From Thiotrichales bacterium (GTDB lineage Bacteria > Pseudomonadota > Gammaproteobacteria > Thiomicrospirales > Thiomicrospiraceae): a stretch of DNA of 64,000 bases. The stretch covers positions 41,397-105,396 of the forward strand of contig JAFGXP010000023.1 in the NCBI GenBank assembly GCA_016936535.1, given 5' to 3'. A program made the position numbers and the translations under genes. The stretch's first letter is position 1; each line of letters starts with the position of its first letter. The notes beneath the pieces were generated by a model. That model ran no database searches. It was not told where the DNA came from and saw only the letters and a list, made by a program, of their open reading frames with translations. Below, in pieces: positions 36,028-46,770 of the stretch.

Positions 36028-38787
36028 ATGTCGATTCACCCACCGCCGTCCGATAACACTCACACAACTGCCCAATCTAACCCTCCGGCATGGCATTACT
36101 TAAGCAGCGCACAAACGCTGGAACAACTGTGCAGTAGCGAAGACGGTCTTTCGTCTCAAACGGTGGCCCACTTACAGCAAACCTTAGGACCAAATCGACT
36201 GCCTGCGCCGGATAAACCCCATCCTTTTTTACGCTTTGTAAGACATTTCCATAATCTTCTGATTTATGTGCTATTCACCGCTGCAGCCGTGACCGCTTTT
36301 TTAGGGCACTGGATGGATACCATCGTGATTCTAAGTGTAGTAATCGTGAACACCTTAATCAGTTTTTTTCAAGAAGGGAAAGCGCAAAAGTCCTTGGATG
36401 CGATTGCCCATTTGCTGGCACCTAATGCCAATGTCATTCGACAGGGTCAACGTCAATCCATTGCCGCCGACAATCTGGTTCCCGGCGATTTAGTCCTACT
36501 CGAAGCCGGAGACAAAGTCCCTGCCGATTTGCGTTTGCTGCGTGCGCATCAGCTCTCTATTCAAGAAGCCATGCTCACTGGTGAGTCCCTACCCGTTGTC
36601 AAAGATAGTCAACCGGTTGCACGACAGGCGGCCTTGGGCGATCGACGCTCTATGGCCTTTTCTGGAACCATGGTGATTGCAGGCCAAGGACTCGGCGTTG
36701 TAGTTGCCATTGGCAAGCACACTGAAATTGGCCGAATCAGCAATTTGTTGGCGGAAGTTCAGAGCTTAAGAACCCCATTGGTACAACAAATGGATCGGTT
36801 TGCCAAATGGCTGATGCTGGTCATTCTCAGTATCGGCGCCCTACTGGTCGCACATGGATATTGGGTGACAGGCGAAAATTTCAACCAACTTTTTATTGCC
36901 GTAGTAGGTCTATCGGTCGCGGCCATTCCCGAAGGAATGCCTGCAGTATTAACCATTACCCTCGCCATCGGCGTACAAACCATGGCTCGGCGTCATGCAA
37001 TTGTGCGCCACCTGCCTGCTATTGAAACCCTCGGCTCAGTATCGGTCATTTGTACCGATAAAACCGGCACCTTGACGCGCAATGAAATGATGGTCGCTAG
37101 CGTATTAACCGCCGAACGCAAACTCGAGGTTCAAGGCGAAGGTTATGCACCAGAAGGGCCTGTACTCTGGCAAAACACCCCGCTTGACTTAAAAGCGTTA
37201 TTGGCATTAAAACCCTTAGCGCATATTGCCATATTGTGCAATGACGCTCATTTACACGAACAGGCCGGCGTCTGGCAAATTCAAGGCGATCCCATGGAAG
37301 GTGCGCTGCTCAGCTTCGCTGGAAAAATCGGCTTAAGTCTAACCGAAGAACGAAAAAACTGGCCAAGAACGGATGTCATTCCATTCGATGCCAAACACCA
37401 ATTTATGGCCACACTGCATCACGATCATCAACAGCACGCAGCCATTTTGGTTAAGGGCGCTCCTGAAAAAATCCTTAAGATGTGCGTTGCACAAATGCAT
37501 GAAGACGGCAATCGTGCGCCCTTACAAAACGCCTATTGGCAAGCACAGGCATCGGCGATCGCAGCGGAGGGACAACGTGTATTAGCTTTCGCTCTCTTGC
37601 CGGTCGCCAGTGAGAAAACGGTTCTAGAGCTCAGCGATTTAGAAGGAAAATTGACTCTGGTGGGAATGCTCGGATTGCTTGACCCACCGCGGCCAGAAGC
37701 CATCACGGCCGTTGCGGAGTGTCAGCAAGCGGGCATTCGCGTAAAGATGATTACCGGCGACCATCGGCAAACGGCTGCGGCCATCGCCGAGCAAATCGGG
37801 TTAAAAAATCCACAGTCTGTGCTAATCGGAACGCAGATTGACCAGCTTAGTGACCTACAGCTACAACAAAAAGTCGTGGAATGCGATGTATTTGCTCGTA
37901 CCAGTCCTGAACACAAGTTGCGCTTAGTCAAAGCGTTACAAACGCAAAAGTTAAGTGTTGCCATGACCGGAGATGGGGTCAATGATGCACCAGCTTTAAA
38001 GCGTGCCAACGCTGGAATTGCCATGGGCAGAAAAGGCTCTGAAGCGGCCAAAGAAGCCGCTGATTTTGTCTTGATGGATGACAATTTCGCCACCCTCAGT
38101 GCCGCAGTTAAAGAAGGCCGACGCGTTTACGATAACCTTAAAAAAGTCATCGCTTTTATGCTGCCAATTAACGGCGGCGAAGCCTCCAGTTTGATTATTG
38201 CTTTACTCATCGGTTTAACCTTGCCGATTGCGCCCACGCAACTGCTGTGGGTCAATATGATTGGTTCGGCCATTTTGGGGATGACTTTAGCGTTTGAGGC
38301 AGCGGAAGACTCTATTATGCAAAAACCACCCCGCGCGATAGATGCTCCTATCCTAGACCGCTTTGTGTTGTGGCGTGTACTGTTTGTCTCCGCACTCTTT
38401 GCTGCCGGCATTTTTGCGCAATTTTACTTGGCGTTAGCCATGGGTAAAGAACTCGAAATCGCCAGAACTATGGCCGTAAACACCTTGCTGGCGATGGAAG
38501 TGTTTTACCTTTTTAGTATTCGCTTTGGCTATACTCGTTCTTTAACTTGGCGTGGCCTGCTGGGCACCAAACCGATTTTAATCGCCTTATCCCTCGTCGT
38601 GACGGCACAACTGCTGTTTGTTTACGCCCCTTTTATGCAACGCTTTTTTCAAACCCAAGCCTTGAGTTTGCTTGAATGGGGCATGATTTTCAGCGCAGGA
38701 CTGATGCTGTTTCTAATCGTTGAAATTGAAAAATGGATAGGTCGCGAACTAAAAACAAAAAAAGCAAAGATTTCGCTAGACATTTAA
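36028..38787 (+). CDS. P-type (P2, Ca2+/cation-transporting) ATPase
   Basis: 919 aa; AMLTGESLPV, AAIPEGMPAVLTITLAIG, ICTDKTGTLTRNEM, AMTGDGVNDAPALKRANAGIAMG. Confidence 0.95.
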   Translation: MSIHPPPSDNTHTTAQSNPPAWHYLSSAQTLEQLCSSEDGLSSQTVAHLQQTLGPNRLPAPDKPHPFLRFVRHFHNLLIYVLFTAAAVTAFLGHWMDTIVILSVVIVNTLISFFQEGKAQKSLDAIAHLLAPNANVIRQGQRQSIAADNLVPGDLVLLEAGDKVPADLRLLRAHQLSIQEAMLTGESLPVVKDSQPVARQAALGDRRSMAFSGTMVIAGQGLGVVVAIGKHTEIGRISNLLAEVQSLRTPLVQQMDRFAKWLMLVILSIGALLVAHGYWVTGENFNQLFIAVVGLSVAAIPEGMPAVLTITLAIGVQTMARRHAIVRHLPAIETLGSVSVICTDKTGTLTRNEMMVASVLTAERKLEVQGEGYAPEGPVLWQNTPLDLKALLALKPLAHIAILCNDAHLHEQAGVWQIQGDPMEGALLSFAGKIGLSLTEERKNWPRTDVIPFDAKHQFMATLHHDHQQHAAILVKGAPEKILKMCVAQMHEDGNRAPLQNAYWQAQASAIAAEGQRVLAFALLPVASEKTVLELSDLEGKLTLVGMLGLLDPPRPEAITAVAECQQAGIRVKMITGDHRQTAAAIAEQIGLKNPQSVLIGTQIDQLSDLQLQQKVVECDVFARTSPEHKLRLVKALQTQKLSVAMTGDGVNDAPALKRANAGIAMGRKGSEAAKEAADFVLMDDNFATLSAAVKEGRRVYDNLKKVIAFMLPINGGEASSLIIALLIGLTLPIAPTQLLWVNMIGSAILGMTLAFEAAEDSIMQKPPRAIDAPILDRFVLWRVLFVSALFAAGIFAQFYLALAMGKELEIARTMAVNTLLAMEVFYLFSIRFGYTRSLTWRGLLGTKPILIALSLVVTAQLLFVYAPFMQRFFQTQALSLLEWGMIFSAGLMLFLIVEIEKWIGRELKTKKAKISLDI

Positions 38788-38978
38788 TAAACTTACCCAT
38801 AAAGTGATGTTCTGTGGAAAGAAAGTCTTTTATTTAAACGCTACATTACGTCGTTTCACATTTGTTAAACCCGTCCTGCAGTTTCTAAGTACCTGTCTTG
38901 GTTTCCATGGTTATTTTTGATTTGGTTTCTAGCCAATCAAAGACAAGTTTTATTTATTTTTAGGAACAGCACATCGTC

Positions 38979-39188
38979 ATGTCTAACACCGTAAAAGGAA
39001 CCGTTAAGTGGTTCAACGAGACTAAAGGTTTTGGTTTTATCAAGCAAGAGAACGGCCCAGACGTTTTCGCACACTTTAGCGCTATCTCCGGTTCAGGTTT
39101 CAAAACCCTAGCCGAAGGCCAAAAAGTTGAGTTCACTGTAACTCAAGGGCAAAAAGGCCCACAAGCGGAAAATATCGTGGTTCTATAA
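38979..39188 (+). CDS. Cold-shock domain protein (CspA family)
   Basis: 69 aa; [30 protein letters not shown]. Confidence 0.97.
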   Translation: MSNTVKGTVKWFNETKGFGFIKQENGPDVFAHFSAISGSGFKTLAEGQKVEFTVTQGQKGPQAENIVVL

Positions 39189-39225
39189 TCTTAGTTTGCT
39201 CTAAGATTTCAATCCCAAGTTTCGC

Positions 39226-39250
39226 AAAGGCAGGTTTTCCTGCCTTTTTT
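39226..39250 (+). terminator. Intrinsic terminator of the csp gene
   Basis: aaaggcaggttttcctgcctttttt. Confidence 0.85.
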
Positions 39251-39363
39251 ATTGCCGATCCTTTTCTATTTCGCTATCCGTTCTATTTTTGCTGTCCGTG
39301 CTTTACGATGTGTTTTTGAGAGCTTGACGATCACGATGGTTGTATCACAGACAATCTCTCGCT

Positions 39364-42300
39364 TTAAATTGATGGATTTACATAGCGATTAAGATCGACT
39401 GCATCGCGCTTGCTTGGGTCAAGAAACTGCTCTGCATAGGCTTGGTAAACCCCAGAACGCAAAAAGAGCGCAAACACCTCACCGTCTAGCTGTCCCTGCT
39501 TGACCATTTCATACAAACAATCCAGGGCATCTGAAAGCGCATAAGTCTGTTTATAAGGACGATCCGGTGCGGTCAGGGCTTCAAAAATATCGGCAATGGC
39601 CATGATCCGTTCCGGAATTCCGAGATCTTGCGCCTGTAATTGGCGAGGATAACCACTACCATCCAATCTTTCATGGTGCGTGCCTGCGTACTTGGGGACA
39701 TTACGATATTGCTGTGGCATAGGCACTTGTTCCAATAGGCGCAATGTCATGACCACATGATCCTGCATAATGAACCGTTCTTCTTCAGTCAAAGTTCCAC
39801 TGGCAACACTTAAATTATGTTTTTCACCAAAATTTCGGGCGTACTTTGGCACCTTAAGCAGAAAACCCTGCTCTCGGTAAATCTCAACATTGTTATCGGT
39901 TCTCGGTATCAAATGCTCCGGCAAATCCTGCAGTAAAGTCTGCCAAGGCGTAGACGAGGTGGCCATATTTTTCCCTTCAAAACGTGATACCCCAAACCGT
40001 CGGTCGAAATGCGCTTGCCAGCTGCGCTGAGACAGAGCATCCAAACGCGCTAAAGTCACTTCATTAATGGGTATTTCACCAAGGTTCAATTCAGCCAACC
40101 AGGCAAAATCGGCTTGCAATTGCTGTTGCTGCTGTTGCAGCTCATGCCATCGAACACGTTTTTCTTCGGCATCCATTGGCTGCTGCATATTGGCGTGACA
40201 AAAAGCCAATTCAGCATCACGCCACAAGACTTCAAAGCGCATACGAATTTCATGAATTCGATTATAAAAACAGTCTAGCTTGGTGCTTTTATCTAGCACA
40301 CTCTCAGGAGTGGTAATTTTTCCACTGTCATGCAACCACGCACCCAACTCAAAGGCTCTCAACTCCTCTTCACTCAAGCTAAAATCCGCAAACGGCGGCT
40401 GAGTATCTGCAAGTGCCGCACGCATGAGCATCATGCCCAATTTAGGCACTCGGCTGCAATGGGAGTAAGTATGATGCGAGCGTTTGTCAATGGCTTCGGC
40501 CAGAAGCCGACTTAAACCATGCAAAAATTGCTCTTGCTCACACTCGTACTCCTGAAAACTTTTAGCCACTTTTTGCAAGGTCTCAGAGAGTTGTTGCAGC
40601 TCATTAATATGGGTACGAACAGGGGTAATTTGCTCAAAACGTCGCTCTGCAATCAGCTGATTACGAGCCATTAATTGATGTAAGGGTCTTACAATTCGTT
40701 GACTGGCTAAACTGGCCACCCAAAGCAACACCATCAAGGTGGCGATGATGGCTGAAATAAAAGCAAACCATTGGCTTCGATAGGGAATCAACAGAAACTC
40801 TACCGCTACAAAACTGGCAAGATAAGCGGGTTGATGGTTGTACAAAATCGGACTGACCACGCTGAGGTAATCCTGCCCCTGCAAGCGCGTTTTATACAAC
40901 CTTGGTGTGGCATCCGCCTCAGGCAAATCATTAAACAGCAAGAAAAAGAGTTGTTCAAACGGGGCCAGGCTGCCTTGGGTTTCGGCCCCCTGCAGATGCC
41001 ACTGCGCAGCAAAATCAGCCATCGCTTCGGCAGGAATACTTTCTAAAGCGCGATTCAAAATCGGCAAAAGCGGTGCATATTTAGGTTGTAAATAAAAATG
41101 CAGGCCGTTTTCAGCCGGCAATAACGGCTGAACCGGTCGATTCAAGGTGAGATCGGAAAACTGATACTTTTGTTGGGCACGCAAAAAAGTATGAGCATTA
41201 TCAATTAAGACATCAACCTCCCCTTGATTGACCGCACGCATCATCGCAGGCAAATCGTCGTATAACTTATACTGCAAGTCTGGGTAAGCGGCTAGGAGCA
41301 TCTGCGTACTTTGCCACTGCCGTCCCAATGCAAAGGTTAAATTCTTAAGTTGCGATGCGGTTTCAATCGGTGCTTGCTGTTTGCGCGTAATCCAGAAATT
41401 GCTGACCTGATAATACGGCAGGCTAAACAATCCCTGCTGCGCGCGATTTTCTGAATACAGCAACGAATGCATAATATCAATGCGCCCAGCGGCAAATTGC
41501 TCAGACAATCCTTGCCAGGTATAGTCGTTGACAAATTGGATGTTTAAACCGATTTTATCGGCCAGCACCTTTAATAAGGCGACGGAAAAACCGTTCGCCT
41601 GCCCGTTTTCCACATAATCAAACGGTGCCCAGTTTTGCTGATTGGAAACTTTTAACAAGGGCAAGCTTTGAAGATAGGTTTTTTCTTCGGCACTCAACTT
41701 CAGCGGCGTTTGCAGACTCAGCGAGGGCGAAGGATGAAAGCCGGTTTCATATAAACGCTCGCCTAACCGATCAAATAAAACCGTTTGGCTGGCGGGATTG
41801 GGTTTTTGACTTTCAAACAACTCGGCCAAATGTTCGACCGTATAATCAACTGCCAACACGGCTTGATTTTCCAGGCGTTGTGAAAAGGTAATCCCCGGTG
41901 CATTGAGATGCCAAAATTGATAGGGTTTGGACTGGACAATCGCCTCACTTGAGAGCGCATTGGTAAACCATGGGCGCTGGGATGCCTGATAGTTGGTGGT
42001 TTCAACCCGCTCCGCCAAAAGCTTAAAATCGGCATCATAGTAGCGAAACCGGTAGTTGTTTTGTGACAACTTTGGTAGCACTTCAATCACCGTCCAGCGC
42101 GTTGCATCCGGCGCATGCAGCTTAGCTTGTAACGTGGGGCTCTGTTGCATATTAACCACTTCTACAAAATGATTATCCGCCGTCGCGAGATACACCGCGT
42201 AGGTTCTGGGAAAGGCCTCTAAACTATGACTAAAAAGTGCCACTAACGCCTGCGTATCCAAAGAATCTTTTTGCAAGTCTGGGTGTTTCGCCAAAATTTT

Positions 42301-42504
42301 GAGCAAGGCTTGGGCTTGGTCTGCCACGGCTTGGTTACTGAGTTTAATCTTCTCAAACAGCGCACTAAAACTCTCTTCACTGGCGCGAATAGCCGCTTGA
42401 ATGTTGAAGTAATGCTGCAGACTTAATAGCAAGGCGGCACTGATCAAAATTAACGCCACAAAGTGGCTGAAAATATTGAGCCTAATCGAAATCTTCCAAC
42501 CCAT
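39364..42504 (-). CDS. Multidomain membrane sensor: Cache-like, SBP_bac_3-like, TM/HAMP, HD-GYP phosphodiesterase
   Basis: 1046 aa; SBP-like LPLLKVSNQQNWAPFDYVENGQANGFSVALLKVLADKIG; HAMP-like RIVRPLHQLMARNQLIAER; HD (LHDSGKITTPESVLDKSTKL) and HHERLDGSGYPRQL GYP motif. Confidence 0.92.
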   Translation of the reverse strand: MGWKISIRLNIFSHFVALILISAALLLSLQHYFNIQAAIRASEESFSALFEKIKLSNQAVADQAQALLKILAKHPDLQKDSLDTQALVALFSHSLEAFPRTYAVYLATADNHFVEVVNMQQSPTLQAKLHAPDATRWTVIEVLPKLSQNNYRFRYYDADFKLLAERVETTNYQASQRPWFTNALSSEAIVQSKPYQFWHLNAPGITFSQRLENQAVLAVDYTVEHLAELFESQKPNPASQTVLFDRLGERLYETGFHPSPSLSLQTPLKLSAEEKTYLQSLPLLKVSNQQNWAPFDYVENGQANGFSVALLKVLADKIGLNIQFVNDYTWQGLSEQFAAGRIDIMHSLLYSENRAQQGLFSLPYYQVSNFWITRKQQAPIETASQLKNLTFALGRQWQSTQMLLAAYPDLQYKLYDDLPAMMRAVNQGEVDVLIDNAHTFLRAQQKYQFSDLTLNRPVQPLLPAENGLHFYLQPKYAPLLPILNRALESIPAEAMADFAAQWHLQGAETQGSLAPFEQLFFLLFNDLPEADATPRLYKTRLQGQDYLSVVSPILYNHQPAYLASFVAVEFLLIPYRSQWFAFISAIIATLMVLLWVASLASQRIVRPLHQLMARNQLIAERRFEQITPVRTHINELQQLSETLQKVAKSFQEYECEQEQFLHGLSRLLAEAIDKRSHHTYSHCSRVPKLGMMLMRAALADTQPPFADFSLSEEELRAFELGAWLHDSGKITTPESVLDKSTKLDCFYNRIHEIRMRFEVLWRDAELAFCHANMQQPMDAEEKRVRWHELQQQQQQLQADFAWLAELNLGEIPINEVTLARLDALSQRSWQAHFDRRFGVSRFEGKNMATSSTPWQTLLQDLPEHLIPRTDNNVEIYREQGFLLKVPKYARNFGEKHNLSVASGTLTEEERFIMQDHVVMTLRLLEQVPMPQQYRNVPKYAGTHHERLDGSGYPRQLQAQDLGIPERIMAIADIFEALTAPDRPYKQTYALSDALDCLYEMVKQGQLDGEVFALFLRSGVYQAYAEQFLDPSKRDAVDLNRYVNPSI

Positions 42505-42601
42505 ATTTCCTTACCTCAGCCACCCATTTGCATTTTTACGTACCTTTACACGCCTTTTAGCGAAAACAAAGCCTAGGAGTTGAATTCTTTTGTGAAACCG
42601 C

Positions 42602-43216
42602 TTATATCAGCGTCGAAATCAAGATAGCCGCCGTAAACCAGAGAATTGCGGCAGCTGAGCGATTTAACCATCGTTGTTGTTGCGGTGCCTGCAACCAAGC
42701 ACGAGCTTGCTCAGCCAGCAGAGCATAAAACCCCATAACCGCGAACAAAACCCCGCCAATAATCAAAATCACCCAAAACGCATCCAGCCAGTACAAAGGC
42801 TCTAAAGAGAGAAAGTTTTGCAAAAAACCAAAGTAAAACAACAAAACTTTCGGATCCGCAAAAATGGTCATAAAACCACTTAAAAAACGTTGTCCCGCGG
42901 CAATCTGCTGATCCGACACCGTGGCGCCATTTGGCAACAAACACCAATACCGCCAACCCAGCCACAGCAAATAAAGCGCGCCAAATAATGGTAATCCGCG
43001 AAACAGAAAATCGGCTTGTTGCGCCAAGGTCGCCAAGCCAAACAAAGCCAAAGAAACAAACAACAAATCCGCACTGATAATACCCAATATCACCGGCAGA
43101 GCACTGCGAAATCCAGCGCGAAGCGATTGACTGACGGTCAGTAAAACACCCGGACCCGGACTGGCCGCCAACAGAAACATCGCAAAAGCGAGGCTCAAAA
43201 CACTCCATAAACTCAT
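42602..43216 (-). CDS. LysE/RhtB family amino-acid exporter
   Basis: 204 aa; FLLAASPGPGVLLTVSQSLRAGFRSALPVILGI, FADPKVLLFYFGFL. Confidence 0.9.
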   Translation of the reverse strand: MSLWSVLSLAFAMFLLAASPGPGVLLTVSQSLRAGFRSALPVILGIISADLLFVSLALFGLATLAQQADFLFRGLPLFGALYLLWLGWRYWCLLPNGATVSDQQIAAGQRFLSGFMTIFADPKVLLFYFGFLQNFLSLEPLYWLDAFWVILIIGGVLFAVMGFYALLAEQARAWLQAPQQQRWLNRSAAAILWFTAAILISTLI

Positions 43217-43226
43217 GGCAAAGTCG

Positions 43227-43955
43227 CTATATTGAGTCCTGCTGCTGGCTTAGGGCAAAATTCGCAAACCGTCGTAAAATCTGCTGAGATTCTGGACCGG
43301 CTTGCACTTGCTGCAAAAGCTGCTCGGGATTTTGCCCACTCAACGCAATCGCTTCCAATTGCTGCTCAACATAGTAACGGCAAATTGCGGCACTGAATTC
43401 CGGATGAAATTGCAGCCCCCAAATTGCCTCTCCCAAACGAAATGCTTGATGGGCATCATGGGCGTTTTCTGCCAAAGCGGTCGAATCCGGCGGCAGCTTA
43501 ACCACTGTCTGCGAATGGGTCACTTGAGCGATGAATTCAGTCGGCAAATCCGCCAACAGAGGATCTTGTTGCGCGGCCGCCTTTTTTTGAACTCGAACAC
43601 TGCCCAACTCGATTCCCTGTGGATGAAAATCCACCTCGCCCCCAAAGGCTTTAGCAATGAGCTGGTGCCCGTAACAAATCCCTAAAACCGGCAAACCAAA
43701 CGCTTTGGCACCGCGCAACCAAGCCTCCAGAGCCAAACTCCAAGGCAAATTATCCGTGACCATTGCATGCGAACCCGTGATGATTGCCCCGCTGAGCTGC
43801 GCGTAATCCGGCAACGCCTGCCCTTCCATCACCGCCACTTGAATGAGCGGCACCGTACTCGGCAAGTTTTGCGCAATCCAATCAGCAAAATCGCCTTGTT
43901 CGGCGGCCAAATCCGCAAAGGTATGACCGGTTTGCAAAATACAGAGTGGTTTCAT
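43227..43955 (-). CDS. Class I glutamine amidotransferase-like protein
   Basis: MKPLCILQTGHTF..., LGICYGHQLIAKAFGG nucleophile elbow, WGLQFHPEF. Confidence 0.88.
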   Translation of the reverse strand: MKPLCILQTGHTFADLAAEQGDFADWIAQNLPSTVPLIQVAVMEGQALPDYAQLSGAIITGSHAMVTDNLPWSLALEAWLRGAKAFGLPVLGICYGHQLIAKAFGGEVDFHPQGIELGSVRVQKKAAAQQDPLLADLPTEFIAQVTHSQTVVKLPPDSTALAENAHDAHQAFRLGEAIWGLQFHPEFSAAICRYYVEQQLEAIALSGQNPEQLLQQVQAGPESQQILRRFANFALSQQQDSI

Positions 43956-43994
43956 ACAAGCTCCCAACAGTATTCAAAAACAGCGATAATTCCA

Positions 43995-44522
43995 TTAATC
44001 CCAAGCATCATCCGCATCGGCGGCATTTTGACGACGCTCTTGACGCCCCTCTTTACGCCGTTCGATTTCTTGCTGACGTGCCGCTTCCACTTGGCCTTTA
44101 GGATCACTGAGCACCGCATAAGCCATCTCAAAAGCCCCTTGCTGAAACTTCTTTAAACCGGTTTCGTTAAAAGCAATGCTGAGCGGAAAACGCTTGAAGA
44201 TTGCGCTCTGGGTAGCGCTGTGCATCAATTGCACCTCACAGTTATCGAGCAATTGCAGCACTGCCTCCAATTTAAACCCGTCCGCCCCTCCGGCGAACTT
44301 GCCTTTTTTCATTCGCTCGCGAATCACAATTCGATCAATTTTGTAATCTTCAACCAATTTACTCAGGCTTTTTTGAAAATAACGCAAATCGTCATTCACA
44401 TCCGGATTGCGACAACTTACCCGCCGCGCTCGGCACTCCGGCAAGTAAAAAAAACCATTCTGCCATTCAACTAGGGCCACTACCGCTTCACTGCCCACCA
44501 ATTCGATTCCTAAAACGCGCAT
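43995..44522 (-). CDS. DUF3010 family protein
   Basis: MRVLGIELVGSEAVVALVEWQNGFFYLPECRARRVSCRNPDVNDDLRYFQKSL. Confidence 0.75.
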   Translation of the reverse strand: MRVLGIELVGSEAVVALVEWQNGFFYLPECRARRVSCRNPDVNDDLRYFQKSLSKLVEDYKIDRIVIRERMKKGKFAGGADGFKLEAVLQLLDNCEVQLMHSATQSAIFKRFPLSIAFNETGLKKFQQGAFEMAYAVLSDPKGQVEAARQQEIERRKEGRQERRQNAADADDAWD

Positions 44523-44552
44523 CTTCTTCTCTTTGTCACTGATGAATTTCAA

Positions 44553-44580
44553 TAAAAAAGGCGGCCAAAGCCGCCTAAAT
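44553..44580 (-). terminator. Intrinsic terminator downstream of glnS
   Basis: On the minus strand: tttaGGCGGCtttgGCCGCCttttttatt. Confidence 0.8.
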
Positions 44581-44583
44581 CGC

Positions 44584-46260
44584 TTAGACCGATTGCTGCC
44601 AAGTGTCTTTTAAAGTAACCGTTCGGTTAAATACCAAGCCATCTGTGGTGCGGCTATCGCGACAAAAATAGCCTTCACGCTCAAACTGATAAGCTTGCTC
44701 AACCGGCGCTTGAGCCAAGGCCGGCTCAACAAAACCGTGTTTTACCTGCAAGGAATTGGGATTTAATACCTGGGCAAAATCGGCTTCCTTAGACGGGTTA
44801 GGTACACAAAACAAACGATCATACAAACGGAACTCGGCAGCCTGGGCACGACTCGCCTCGACAAAGTGAATCACCCCTTTCACTTTACGTCCATCGGCCG
44901 GATTTTTACCCAAAGTGGCCGCATCGTATGAGCCGTAAACCGTTATCCGACCTTGGTCATCGGTCTCACAACGCTCGGCTTTAATAATGTAAGCATTACG
45001 CAAACGAGCTTCTTTGCCGATTGCCAATCGCTGGTATTTATTATCGGGAGCCACTTCCAAAAAATCCGCACGGTCAATATATAACTCACGACCAAAGAAA
45101 ATCTCGCGTTTGCCCATCGCTTCATTTTGCGGATGCACGGGTGCGAAAATCACTTCTGGTTCAGGATTTGGGTAGTTTTCAATGACCAGTTTAATCGGAT
45201 CAATCACCCCCATGGTTCGGGGCGCAACACGATTTAAATCGTCGCGAATCGCTGCTTCCAAAATCCCCATTTCCGTCATGGAATCGACTTTAGAAATACC
45301 AATTCGCTCGGCAAAATCTCTCAGTGCAGCGGGCGTATAACCGCGGCGGCGCATTCCGGAAATAGTCGGCATGCGTGGGTCATCCCAACCTTCTACTAGC
45401 CGCTCATTCACCAATTGATGCAATTTTCGCTTAGACATCACCGTGTACTCTAAATTCAAGCGCGAAAACTCATATTGATGTGGACGGTCGGGCCGATTAA
45501 ACGCTGCCAAATTATCCAATACCCAATCGTACAAACGGCGATTATCTTGAAACTCCAAGGTACACAAAGAATGCGTAATACCTTCAATCGCATCGGAAAT
45601 ACAATGTGCAAAATCGTACATGGGGTAGATACACCAAGCATCGCCGGTTTGATGATGCGTTTCAAAACGAATGCGATAGAGTGCGGGATCCCGCAGACAC
45701 ATAAAGGAAGAGGCCATATCAATTTTGGCTTTTAAGACGCACTCCCCTTCTTTAAAAGCCCCAGCACGCATTTTTTCAAACAAAGCTCGGTTTTCTTGCG
45801 GAGCCGTATCGCGATACGGGCTTGCTTTTCCAGGCTCTTTTAAATTGCCTCGGTATTCACGGGTCTCATCTGCATTCAAGAAGCAGACATAAGCCAAGCC
45901 CTTATCAATCAACTCCAAAGCACTCTGGTAAAAATGCTCAAAGTAGTCGGACGAATAACGCGGCTGCCCTTCCCACTGAAAACCAAGCCATTGCACATCG
46001 CGTTGAATCGATTCCACGTACTCCAAATCTTCTTTTGCCGGATTGGTATCATCAAAACGCAAATTGCATCGGCCCTGATAATCTTGAGCCAAACCGAAAT
46101 TCAGACAGATGGATTTGGCATGACCAATATGCAGATACCCGTTCGGCTCAGGTGGAAAACGCGTATAAATCGTTTGATGCTTCTGGCTGGCAAGGTCTTC
46201 GTTAATAATATTTCGAATAAAATTGACGGGACGTTCTGGCGTTTCATGGGGTTTATTCAT
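44584..46260 (-). CDS. glnS: Glutaminyl-tRNA synthetase
   Basis: [48 protein letters not shown]-terminus; ORF opens at 46287 but [17 protein letters not shown] (46260) is the likelier start. Confidence 0.97.
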   Translation of the reverse strand: MNKPHETPERPVNFIRNIINEDLASQKHQTIYTRFPPEPNGYLHIGHAKSICLNFGLAQDYQGRCNLRFDDTNPAKEDLEYVESIQRDVQWLGFQWEGQPRYSSDYFEHFYQSALELIDKGLAYVCFLNADETREYRGNLKEPGKASPYRDTAPQENRALFEKMRAGAFKEGECVLKAKIDMASSFMCLRDPALYRIRFETHHQTGDAWCIYPMYDFAHCISDAIEGITHSLCTLEFQDNRRLYDWVLDNLAAFNRPDRPHQYEFSRLNLEYTVMSKRKLHQLVNERLVEGWDDPRMPTISGMRRRGYTPAALRDFAERIGISKVDSMTEMGILEAAIRDDLNRVAPRTMGVIDPIKLVIENYPNPEPEVIFAPVHPQNEAMGKREIFFGRELYIDRADFLEVAPDNKYQRLAIGKEARLRNAYIIKAERCETDDQGRITVYGSYDAATLGKNPADGRKVKGVIHFVEASRAQAAEFRLYDRLFCVPNPSKEADFAQVLNPNSLQVKHGFVEPALAQAPVEQAYQFEREGYFCRDSRTTDGLVFNRTVTLKDTWQQSV

Positions 46261-46304
46261 AGCGTACAACTTACCTGCAAAAGACAATCGTAAAAGCGCC
46301 GCAC

Positions 46305-46345
46305 TCGCACCCGTATTTTGGGTGAAATACGGGCTTGGGGTGCGA
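46305..46345 (-). promoter_or_regulatory. Long bulged hairpin in the glnS 5' leader region
   Basis: Outer stem TCGCACC/GGTGCGA and inner stem CGTATTT/AAATACG, 6-nt loop, asymmetric 7-nt bulge. Confidence 0.5.
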
Positions 46346-46461
46346 TTTCAAAAAGAGGAAAATTATACCATCCTCGATAAATGATGTATAAGGAAGCTCT
46401 GCCTCGATGCCCTATCAAAGCGATTACCCTGTCTTAGGGACTGATTTAGCGATGTTCAGCC

Positions 46462-46770
46462 ATGTTTAGCCGTGCTTTGCCGAATTATCGTTGTATAAAA
46501 ACTAGACTCAAATCAACCGATGGCGATGCCGCCTTACAAGAATCGGCAGTCGCATCCATCAAACTGTTCGCCAACGCGGATTGATTGCGTGCGGCAAACG
46601 CCCTTTTCTTTCAATAACAAAGTTATATCTCTTTGTTAAAGCATGGCGTGGCGGAATTTCTATTTGAAGGCTCTGCGGCAGAAAACGTGATTCATTTAGC
46701 AGATCAACAAATGCATCAACTCAAACAAAAATACAATCAACATTATCCTAAACTCAGCCAATGTCATTAA
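46462..46770 (+). pseudogene. Possible decayed gene fragment(s) of unknown identity
   Basis: Protein-like strings in different frames broken by stops: MFSRALPNYRCIKTRLKSTDGDAALQESAVASIKLFANAD* (46462-46584) and ...SLLKHGVAEFLFEGSAAENVIHLADQQMHQLKQKYNQHYPKLSQCH* (to 46770). Confidence 0.3.
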
